A DNA stretch of 19,871 bases from a bacterium (GTDB lineage Bacteria > Patescibacteriota > Minisyncoccia > Ryanbacterales > 2-02-FULL-48-12), in assembly GCA_005239605.1 (NCBI GenBank), contig SBBS01000005.1, positions 1 to 19,871 on the forward strand. Reading direction: 5' to 3'. Made by a program: the position numbers and the translations under genes. Below the pieces are notes generated by a model that saw nothing but the letters and a program-made list of their open reading frames with translations, made no database searches and was not told the DNA's origin. Shown here piece after piece: positions 7,135 through 12,533 of this stretch (the first letter of the stretch is position 1; every line of letters begins with the position of its first letter).

Positions 7135-7237
7135 TTAATGGCTCGCGTGATCACCCGGGCCCCCGCACCCATCGGAGAGATTCCAGACCTCGGTAACCTG
7201 CTCGCCGGTGAAGTTATTTAGAAATTGTTTCTGTCAT
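7135..7237 (-). pseudogene. 33-codon ORF split by one extra base
   Basis: ATG at 7237 lies 2 bases after the previous stop and reads MTETISK, then TAA. Dropping one T just there gives a continuous frame, NFTGEQVTEVWNLSDGC then GGPGDHASH, ending with TAA 4 bases before the next gene's ATG. The length is 103 bases, which is 34 codons plus one. The spacing on both sides matches a real operon gene. Either the gene is frame-broken, or the base is a sequencing error, or the frame shifts in translation. I do not recognise the family. The Cys-Gly-Gly-Pro-Gly-Asp-His tail could bind metal. Confidence 0.4.
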
Positions 7238-7239
7238 AG

Positions 7240-7419
7240 TTAATTGATTTTACAAAACCTCGTTAGTAATTTATGGGATTTCTGATGTCCCATTATCCTC
7301 ACAATCAGAGAAAGGTTTGGAAGCCAGACCGCAAACGCAAAAACTACCCCGCTTGTGATAAGAGCAAGAAGCGTATACTGCGGTTTCTGGAAAACTCTTT
7401 GCAGAGCCTGAATCATCAT
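7240..7419 (-). CDS. Short membrane protein, possibly truncated
   Basis: The 59-aa product starts MMIQALQRVFQKPQYTLLAL, with one membrane helix (about 16-40, ending AVWLPNLSLIV), and ends in a basic tail HQKSHKLLTRFCKIN. ATG at 7419 is one base after the dsbA-like stop, and the stop lies 2 bases before the next ATG. The start resembles longer multi-helix membrane proteins of this phylum with the '-VWLPNL-L-' turn, where more helices follow. If so, this copy lost its C-terminal part. The tight packing argues that it may still be a genuine short gene. Function unknown. Confidence 0.55.
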   Translation of the reverse strand: MMIQALQRVFQKPQYTLLALITSGVVFAFAVWLPNLSLIVRIMGHQKSHKLLTRFCKIN

Positions 7420-7420
7420 A

Positions 7421-8209
7421 TTATTTTTCTTGGAGCGCAAGCTCAATCAATTGCTTTACTGACGCATACGGTTGCGCGCCCGAAAGCGGATATTTCTTGC
7501 CGCTTTTAGCAACAATAATGCTCCATGGCGTGCCGTTGCCGCCGGCAGCAGTGGCATCTTGAGTGTCCTCCTGAATGTGTTGGGCGTACTTACCGCTATT
7601 TAGGCAAGTGTTAAATAGCGTCATATCAAGCTCCACATACGCGGCAATATTATGAAGCTCCATAGGATCAAGGCCATTGTTTGATGGCGTTACCTCAAAT
7701 AATCGATCAAGGTACGCCCAGAATTTGTCCTGTCCGCCAAGCTCACCGGCACACTCCGTAGCTTCGGCTTCCTTGACGGCTTTTGAGTGCAGTTGTGTCA
7801 ACGGGAATTGCCGGTATACCCATGCTACCTTGCCACTTTTGCCGTATTCGTCCATGACCTGCTTCATGGTGTCGTGGAATCGCTTGCAAAAGGGGCATTC
7901 GGTATCAGAATACTCAACGATCTTGACCGGAGCGTTGGGATTGCCGCGAATATGATCGCCTGCCGAAATTGGCGCCATTTGATCAAGCGATCCTGGGTCT
8001 TCTTGGGGGAGCTGCTGGTTTGCGGCCGCGCTGTTATTGCCAGCCACAGGTGGATTGGACGTGCTTTTTCCTGCGGATAGATACACTGCGCCGGCGATAA
8101 GTGCGCCTGCTATTACAATCGCAATGGGAACAGAGAGATTATTTTTTTGTTGAGAGGATGCAGTTTGCGGCGCCGCTTCATGCATCTCGTTGTTATGTTC
8201 TTCGTGCAT
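7421..8209 (-). CDS. DsbA-like membrane-anchored thioredoxin-fold oxidoreductase
   Basis: A 262-aa protein from ATG at 8209: a His/Glu-rich cytoplasmic tail, membrane helix 26-46, a low-complexity Ala/Asn/Gln linker to about 80, then a DsbA/thioredoxin_4 domain. The active site is CPFC (105-108) in YSDTECPFCKRFHDTM, the cis-Pro is in GTPW (227-230), and a second pair of cysteines is at 153 and 202. It should catalyse disulfide formation, isomerisation or reduction in exported proteins. Its operon neighbours have Cys pairs (SHOCT protein) and Cys-rich segments, which are plausible clients. An in-frame ATG at 8245 adds 12 residues but lies inside the U-rich tail of the leader hairpin, so it is less likely. 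Confidence 0.88.
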   Translation of the reverse strand: MHEEHNNEMHEAAPQTASSQQKNNLSVPIAIVIAGALIAGAVYLSAGKSTSNPPVAGNNSAAANQQLPQEDPGSLDQMAPISAGDHIRGNPNAPVKIVEYSDTECPFCKRFHDTMKQVMDEYGKSGKVAWVYRQFPLTQLHSKAVKEAEATECAGELGGQDKFWAYLDRLFEVTPSNNGLDPMELHNIAAYVELDMTLFNTCLNSGKYAQHIQEDTQDATAAGGNGTPWSIIVAKSGKKYPLSGAQPYASVKQLIELALQEK

Positions 8210-8237
8210 AGTAATTAGGTTCAAATTTTTATGATGA

Positions 8238-8292
8238 ATAAACAAAACACCAGCATTGAACCGATCCGTATGTGAATACGAATCTATGCTGG
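8238..8292 (-). promoter_or_regulatory. Long leader hairpin with U-rich tail before the dsbA-like gene
   Basis: On the minus strand CCAGCAT pairs with ATGCTGG (8250-8292), and inside it GATTCGTAT pairs with ATACGGATC with one G-U pair around a TCAC loop. A U-rich TGTTTTGTTTATT follows. It lies between the stop at 8307 and the dsbA-like start at 8209. It reads as an intrinsic terminator or an attenuator limiting read-through into the copper genes. Confidence 0.5.
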
Positions 8293-8306
8293 CACAAAAA
8301 AGATAG

Positions 8307-8711
8307 TTAGTAAATTTTCGGATTTAGAACACCCCGAGCAAACGCAAGCTTTAGATGGTTAAACAACGTAAGATCAGGATTATCTCGAGTATAGAGCCCA
8401 TAGAAAAGTTGGCGGCGATCATTAAAGAAGTGAACTCGCCGGCAGGCAGAAACAAAAGCCGCAACGAGCGCCAACGCAAGCGACAATAGCGCGTCTCGCA
8501 CCTCGCGCGGCGGAAGCAAAAGCGCGCGCTTCCATGATTCAATGTGTTTTGAAATACCGGCGTTACAACACTCTTGATTATCAATCGACATTACCATAGC
8601 AGAATTCATTGGAGCATTATATGTGGATGTATGGCCAATCGTTCCGGTGCATGCAAACCCAAGCGTAAGTATGCCCGCGGTAACCAGAACTATAAGAAAC
8701 TTTATAACCAT
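8307..8711 (-). CDS. Small exported/membrane protein, unknown function
   Basis: A 134-aa product from ATG at 8711. It has a hydrophobic signal segment (3-20, LGFAC at 17-21, a poor lipobox), a short outer region with a CC pair (MSIDNQECCNAGISKHIESW, 41-60), a membrane helix at about 73-90 (DALLSLALALVAAFVSAC) and a tail with YTRDNPDLTLFNHLKLAFARG then LNPKIY. This tail recurs in uncharacterised proteins near copper genes in related bacteria, as far as I recall. In-frame ATGs at 8732 and 8741 are possible; anything longer would run into the divergent UDG gene. TGGTACTAT at 8721-8729 could be an extended -10. The CC pair and operon position hint at metal sensing or binding, without proof. Confidence 0.6.
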   Translation of the reverse strand: MVIKFLIVLVTAGILTLGFACTGTIGHTSTYNAPMNSAMVMSIDNQECCNAGISKHIESWKRALLLPPREVRDALLSLALALVAAFVSACRRVHFFNDRRQLFYGLYTRDNPDLTLFNHLKLAFARGVLNPKIY

Positions 8712-8759
8712 ATATACGCCATAGTACCACATAACCCCCATGCTGACTACAAAGAATTG

Positions 8760-8768
8760 TGCTATACT
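8760..8768 (+). promoter_or_regulatory. Extended -10 promoter of the UDG gene
   Basis: TGCTATACT has the TG-n extension and a near-consensus -10 (TATACT at 8763-8768). Transcription would start near 8775, about 13 bases before the ATG at 8788. A weak -35 (TGCTGA) lies 16 bases upstream of the -10. Confidence 0.55.
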
Positions 8769-8787
8769 TTCGTACATAACAAGCGGC

Positions 8788-9423
8788 ATGACGAAACAAG
8801 CACAACTGGATGCGTTACAAAAAGAGATGGAAGAAGCCGCCATTCTCCCGCTTGCGAGTGTGGCAAATTTGGTATTTGGCGAAGGCAACCCCGATGCGGA
8901 AGTTTTGTTTATTGGCGAAGCACCCGGATTTCATGAAGATACGCAGCGGCGGCCGTTTGTGGGCCTTGCAGGAAAATTATTAGACAAGTTGCTGGCAGAA
9001 ATTTCATGGCCCCGCGAGTCAGTATACATAACCAATATTGTAAAACGCCGCCCGCCCGAAAACCGCGATCCACTGCCCAAAGAAATAGAAGCATACGCTC
9101 CTTACTTGAAAAGGCAAATAGAAATTTTACAACCAAAAATCATTGCCACGCTGGGGCGGTTTTCCATGAACTATTTTCTGCCGGACGCGAAAATTTCCCG
9201 TGACCGGGGAAGATTATTTAAAGTAAATTCTCATTTTATGTATCCCCTCTATCATCCGGCTGCGGCTCTCCGTTCAACCACAACGCTTGAGGAATTGCGG
9301 AAAGATTTTCATCGCCTGCCCCAAGCGCTGGAACGCGCTAAGAACAGCGGCGCCATAAAAGAACCGCCGCCGATTGAGCAAAAACAGAAAGAAAACCAAA
9401 ACAAGCAAACTTCTCTTTTTTGA
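8788..9423 (+). CDS. Family 4-type uracil-DNA glycosylase lacking Fe-S cysteines
   Basis: A 211-aa base-excision enzyme that removes uracil from DNA. Motifs of the UDG superfamily are clear: GEAPGFHEDTQRRPFVGLAG (43-62), the helix GKLLDKLL, TNIVKRRPPENRDPLPKEI (82-100), PKIIATLGR (116-124) and YHPAA (155-159). Family 4 enzymes hold a 4Fe-4S cluster through four cysteines. This protein has none: the positions matching the third and fourth are Arg87 and Tyr103, and the N-terminal CxxC is gone. The protein ends with a Lys/Gln/Pro-rich tail and QTSLF, which fits the bacterial beta-clamp binding pattern QL[SD]LF. I chose ATG at 8788 (MTKQAQL) because the promoter -10 lies at 8763-8768; the in-frame ATG at 8740 is upstream of it. 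It is the only plus-strand gene and runs into the tRNA gene. Confidence 0.9.
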   Translation: MTKQAQLDALQKEMEEAAILPLASVANLVFGEGNPDAEVLFIGEAPGFHEDTQRRPFVGLAGKLLDKLLAEISWPRESVYITNIVKRRPPENRDPLPKEIEAYAPYLKRQIEILQPKIIATLGRFSMNYFLPDAKISRDRGRLFKVNSHFMYPLYHPAAALRSTTTLEELRKDFHRLPQALERAKNSGAIKEPPPIEQKQKENQNKQTSLF

Positions 9424-9425
9424 TG

Positions 9426-9499
9426 CGCGGGCGACCGGACTTGAACCGGCAACCTTCCGCGTGACAGGCGGATGCTCTAACCAATTGAGCTACACCCGC
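9426..9499 (-). tRNA. trnD: tRNA-Asp (GUC)
   Basis: A full cloverleaf on the minus strand. The acceptor stem GCGGGTG pairs with CGCCCGC (one G-U), the D-arm is AGCTCAATTGGTTAGAGC, the anticodon stem-loop is TCCGC-CTGTCAC-GCGGA with GTC at 9463-9465, and the T-arm is GCCGG-TTCAAGT-CCGGT. The discriminator is G73, as expected for Asp. CCA is not encoded (CAT follows), so a CCA-adding enzyme is needed. The UDG stop codon lies 2 bases from its 3' end, tail to tail. Confidence 0.96.
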
Positions 9500-9519
9500 T
9501 CAAAAAATTTTTTTGAGCG
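9485..9519 (+). terminator. Inverted repeat at the tRNA 5' end, possible UDG terminator
   Basis: CGCTCAAAAAA and TTTTTTGAGCG (9497-9519) form an 11-bp inverted repeat around one T. Alternatively TTGAGC (9485-9490) pairs with GCTCAA (9498-9503), followed by AAAATTTTTTT, a plausible intrinsic terminator for the UDG transcript. It overlaps the first bases of tRNA-Asp, so the UDG transcript would be antisense to the whole tRNA. Confidence 0.4.
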
Positions 9520-9563
9520 AGGAACGCTTGTTTCAAAATGAGCGGCCTGCATCATCATGTGCC

Positions 9564-9592
9564 AATATATCATATTTGCCACATTTTCTCAA
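9564..9592 (-). promoter_or_regulatory. Sigma70-type promoter of tRNA-Asp
   Basis: On the minus strand TTGAGA (-35, 9587-9592) is followed by a 17-base spacer and TATATT (-10, 9564-9569), with TG one base before the -10. The spacing is ideal. It lies about 65 bases before the mature tRNA 5' end, leaving a leader to be processed by RNase P. Confidence 0.7.
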
Positions 9593-9604
9593 GAATCCCG
9601 CAAA

Positions 9605-9767
9605 TAGACCTGTCCCTTAATAAATTTTAGAGTGAAATTTCAGACATATGAGATGGGGCGCCGGTGAAAATTTTGAAGCGCTAGCAGGGCTAACGCAAGA
9701 AATTTTCACCAAGCCCCGGCCGGATTTCAGGAATTTTTAGCCGAAAATTTATTAAGGGACAGGTCTA
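9605..9767. mobile_element. Palindromic MITE-like element, 163 bp
   Basis: Perfect 24-base inverted repeats (TAGACCTGTCCCTTAATAAA then TTTT) at 9605-9628 and 9744-9767 enclose a second structured core. In the core GGGGC (9655-9659) pairs with GCCCC (9713-9717), GGTGAAAATTT (9663-9673) pairs with AAATTTTCACC (9700-9710), and GCGcTAGC pairs with GCTAaCGC at the tip. It encodes no protein. The whole element could fold as a single long hairpin. This architecture is typical of non-autonomous elements mobilised in trans, either REP/RAYT-like or MITE. The right repeat contains the TAG stop of gatA. Confidence 0.75.
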
Positions 9768-11204
9768 ATGTTCCACCTCCTTCCCCACCCGAAACAGCAC
9801 ATCTTCCTCAAACCAGCGGCCTATGAGTTGGATACCGATGGGAAGGCCATCTCCTGTTTTGCCGCACGGCACGGACAGCGCGGGAATGCCCGCAAGGTTG
9901 GCAGAAACCGTATAAACATCCGAGAGATACATTTCAACCGGATCGTCTGATTTTTCACCGAACTTGAATGCGGGCGCGGGAGTAGTAGGAGATACAATCA
10001 CATCAACTTCTTCAAACGCGCGGAGAAAATCGCGCTTTATAAGCGAGCGCACCCGCTGGGCTTTTGCGTAATACGCCTCGTAATAACCCGCGGACAATAC
10101 ATAAGTACCCAACAGAATGCGCCGCCGCACCTCATCGCCAAATCCTTTGCGGCGCGATTTCATATATACTTCCAATAGATCATCTGATTTTTCCGAAAGG
10201 CCATAGCGGATGCCGTCAAACCGGGCAAGGTTGGAAGAAACTTCCGCCGGCATAATGATATAGTAGCATGGAAGCGCATAGTCGGTATGAGGCAAACTTA
10301 CTTCTTGAACCATAAATCCTGAATCCTGAAGATTTTTTAATGTTGCTTCAACAGCTTGTTTTACTTCAGGATTCAAACCTGCGCCAAAATACTCTTTCGG
10401 AACCCCAATCCGTATGTTTTGAAATTTAAGATTTTGATATTGTTTCGGATTTCGGATTTCGGATTTCGGATTTGATTCAACAGTTGTTGAATCAAACGGG
10501 TCTATTCCTTTTATTATATTGAAAATAATTTCCGCATCTTCCACTGTTTTTGTAATGGGGCCGATAACGTCAAGGGAAGAAGCCATGGCAATAAGGCCAT
10601 GCCGAGAAACAGCGCCATAGGTGGGCTTCAGTCCCACCACGCCGCAAAGCGCGGCCGGTTGGCGAATGGAACCGCCCGTGTCAGATCCGAGCGCGGCCAC
10701 GCATTCGCCCGCCGCTACTGCCGCCGCCGACCCGCCGGAAGACCCCCCGGGAATACGCGATAGATCATGAGGATTTTTGGTAGGGCCAAACGCGGAATTT
10801 TCCGTGGAAGAACCCATGGCAAACTCGTCCATGTTTGTGCGACCCATTATAATCGCGCCTGCTTCGCGAAGCCGCCCAATCACCGTGGCGTCATACGAAG
10901 CGTGATACGATTCCAGCATGCGCGACGCGGCTGACGCGATGCGGCCGGAAACTAAAATATTGTCTTTTACGGCAATAGGAATGCCAGAGAGTGGTTTAGG
11001 TTCATCTCCCCCCTTTATTGCGGCATCAACCGCGCGCGCTTCCTCAAGCGCAGACGATTCATATAATTCCAAAAACGCGTGGATATCGTCTTCCTTCGCG
11101 CGGCATCTTTCAAACGCCCGCTCTACGAGCTTTGAAGAAGCCGTATCGCCGTTTCCAATGGCCGCTGCCGCCGCTTTTATGGCGGGCATTATTTCTTTTT
11201 CCAT
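9765..11204 (-). CDS. gatA: Aspartyl/glutamyl-tRNA amidotransferase subunit A
   Basis: An amidase-signature enzyme of 479 aa. In the GatCAB complex it hydrolyses glutamine and passes ammonia to GatB, which amidates Glu-tRNA(Gln) or Asp-tRNA(Asn). The Ser-cisSer-Lys triad is intact: Lys80 (PIAVKDN), Ser155 (IPGGSSGGSAAAVAAG) and Ser179 (GSDTGGSIRQP). Residues 244-264 (SNPKSEIRNPKQYQNLKFQ) look like a repeat-derived insertion before RIGVPKEYF. The C-terminus stops at GKEVEH, short of the usual tail, because the stop TAG belongs to the adjacent palindromic element. ATG at 11204 overlaps gatC by 16 bases; ATG at 11189 (MPAIK) overlaps the gatC stop as TAATG and is an equally good coupled start. 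gatB is not in the window. Confidence 0.95.
   Translation of the reverse strand: MEKEIMPAIKAAAAAIGNGDTASSKLVERAFERCRAKEDDIHAFLELYESSALEEARAVDAAIKGGDEPKPLSGIPIAVKDNILVSGRIASAASRMLESYHASYDATVIGRLREAGAIIMGRTNMDEFAMGSSTENSAFGPTKNPHDLSRIPGGSSGGSAAAVAAGECVAALGSDTGGSIRQPAALCGVVGLKPTYGAVSRHGLIAMASSLDVIGPITKTVEDAEIIFNIIKGIDPFDSTTVESNPKSEIRNPKQYQNLKFQNIRIGVPKEYFGAGLNPEVKQAVEATLKNLQDSGFMVQEVSLPHTDYALPCYYIIMPAEVSSNLARFDGIRYGLSEKSDDLLEVYMKSRRKGFGDEVRRRILLGTYVLSAGYYEAYYAKAQRVRSLIKRDFLRAFEEVDVIVSPTTPAPAFKFGEKSDDPVEMYLSDVYTVSANLAGIPALSVPCGKTGDGLPIGIQLIGRWFEEDVLFRVGKEVEH
10443..10470. repeat. Tandem heptamer repeat inside gatA
   Basis: The heptamer TTTCGGA is repeated four times without a break. Read on the minus strand it encodes the segment KSEIRNPK. 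Because 7 is not a multiple of 3, the number of copies must be constrained to keep gatA in frame. Confidence 0.6.
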
Positions 11205-11485
11205 ACAGAAGGGACCTTAACAAATGATTGATCATGTCGGGGAGACGCGCGCAGGAGGCCGGCTGTGTCTGCTTTCACTGCGGCGCGCGCCGCGTCATCC
11301 GCCGCAACATTAGAAAGCCCGGTCACATTTGTAAGCGCCTCCGCCATTCCGGTCTCCGCACGACTTAATTGTTCCACATATTCCAAAACGTGCTCCAAGT
11401 CATGCTGAAGTTTTTCTACTTCCGACTCATGCACCTCAATACGCGCAAGTTCCGCCAACCGATGAATGTCGCTGCGGGAAATCAT
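11189..11485 (-). CDS. gatC: Aspartyl/glutamyl-tRNA amidotransferase subunit C
   Basis: A 98-aa protein with the GatC pattern: ISRSDIHRLAELARIEVHES (2-21), EVEKLQHDLEHVLEYVEQL (22-40) and the C-terminal segment GLLRASPRHDQSFVKVPSV, the conserved 'R-D-x-x-FxVPxV' tail. GatC wraps around GatA and stabilises the A-B interface in the cytoplasm. It lies directly upstream of gatA with overlapping ends, a translationally coupled pair. Length is normal for the family. Confidence 0.94.
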   Translation of the reverse strand: MISRSDIHRLAELARIEVHESEVEKLQHDLEHVLEYVEQLSRAETGMAEALTNVTGLSNVAADDAARAAVKADTAGLLRASPRHDQSFVKVPSVWKKK

Positions 11486-11494
11486 GGAAGTATG

Positions 11495-12451
11495 TCAGTT
11501 TCCGTCCGCAAACGGTTTGAAAATAATGCGCCGCACGCCGTTCATAATATTCCCCGCCGGATCAAGCATGCCGTGCACCTGTATGCTCGTGCTTGCGGTC
11601 AGTCCGCTCTGTATCGTAATCATTCGCCCCGCCAAATGCGGAAAACCAGTCGCCTTTTCAACTTTGAGCACTATATTTGCCCCATCAATGCTTTGAATAA
11701 CGCCTTGAATAGTTGCTCCTGTCGTTTCGTCGGAGAGCGTGCGTATAATGAGCGCATTCATAGTCTTATCGGCGGTATTGAATAGTCCCCATACATTAAA
11801 CACGGTTCCAACCGTAAAAGCGGAAATAGTTACCGGCTGGCGATTCTTTGTAAGAAATATCGTAACATTCTTCACGGTTATGGTATAGGTATCACCTCCG
11901 CGCGATTGAGCGGTAATGATACGGGATCCGCCCGCCTCTTCCGTCATGCTCACCAGCAAAAGATTGTTTAATTGATGATAGACGAGAACTTTTTTTCCTT
12001 CCCCTTTATCAGACATATTCCGCACTATGATTGCGTCAATCGTACTCGTGCCCGTATCTTCTTGTGTGTTGCCAAATACATTGATCTTGTCGCCGGCGGA
12101 AAAATCAGCCAGCGTTGCGGCGGTTCTATTCTTAAAAAAGAGTTCGGTTCCGCCGGAAACAGTGATAATGTACACATTGGCGTCCGACACCGCCGCTTCC
12201 GCGCACGGAATTGAATGCTTTTTGCCCCCGCTAAATTCAAAACAGAATGTTGCATCCCGCTTGCGCACCGCTTTTATAATACCCTCATGCTCATTTACGG
12301 AAGAAACCTCCGTAACCACGAGATTTTCAAGCTGAAAATCTCTTCGGAATATCTTTGAGAGCTGGGCATCCGCTGCCGGCAGCGCCAAAAACGCAAAAGC
12401 AAAAAGAACGCCCGCCACAACGGCGCTAAAACGAAAAAATGAATGTTTCAT
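11495..12451 (-). CDS. Exported protein with DUF5666-like beta repeats
   Basis: A 318-aa exported protein. The signal peptide is clear (1-29, ending PAADA-Q). Two to three repeats of a beta-rich unit follow: 96-147 (TELFFKNRTAATLADFSAGD, then INVFGN and IDAIIVRNMS), 190-241 (TIFLTKNRQPVTISAFTVG, then FNVWG and MNALIIRTLS) and 245-308 (IQGVIQSIDGANIVLKV, then IQVHGMLDPAG). The unit 'T-x-F/L ... G..V.V.G ... A..I' matches DUF5666 domains, small OB-like or beta-barrel modules of unknown role in exported proteins. There is no anchor at the C-terminus. It begins about 80 bases after ligA in an AT-rich gap, so it may have its own promoter. Cys70 and Cys83 could form a disulfide. Confidence 0.75.
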   Translation of the reverse strand: MKHSFFRFSAVVAGVLFAFAFLALPAADAQLSKIFRRDFQLENLVVTEVSSVNEHEGIIKAVRKRDATFCFEFSGGKKHSIPCAEAAVSDANVYIITVSGGTELFFKNRTAATLADFSAGDKINVFGNTQEDTGTSTIDAIIVRNMSDKGEGKKVLVYHQLNNLLLVSMTEEAGGSRIITAQSRGGDTYTITVKNVTIFLTKNRQPVTISAFTVGTVFNVWGLFNTADKTMNALIIRTLSDETTGATIQGVIQSIDGANIVLKVEKATGFPHLAGRMITIQSGLTASTSIQVHGMLDPAGNIMNGVRRIIFKPFADGN

Positions 12452-12533
12452 ATTTATTTATATAAATTTTAATGTTAATATGAATATTGCGACCAATTTC
12501 ATGGTACCAGATGGTAAAAATGTTACAAGTCTC

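Noticed and set aside
7131..7172. Longer start (ATG at 7172) for the His-rich protein
   Set aside because: It would overlap the upstream 33-codon ORF and add 14 residues. The ATG at 7130 fits the operon spacing better.
8740..8787. Longer start for the UDG at 8740
   Set aside because: The extended -10 (8763-8768) lies downstream of it, and the extra residues do not resemble UDG N-termini.
10443..10470. Heptamer array considered as a CRISPR or VNTR locus
   Set aside because: Units are 7 bases with no spacers and lie inside gatA; no CRISPR repeat or cas gene is present in the window.
10472..10495. Inverted repeat TTGATTCAAC-AGTT-GTTGAATCAA inside gatA
   Set aside because: It encodes FDSTTVES, which matches the conserved 'DSTSV' block of GatA, so the symmetry is probably fortuitous and not an insertion.
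12452..12533. Promoter for the DUF5666-like gene in the AT-rich gap
   Set aside because: Several TATA-like hexamers exist, but none has a convincing -35 at 16-18 bases, so no site was called.
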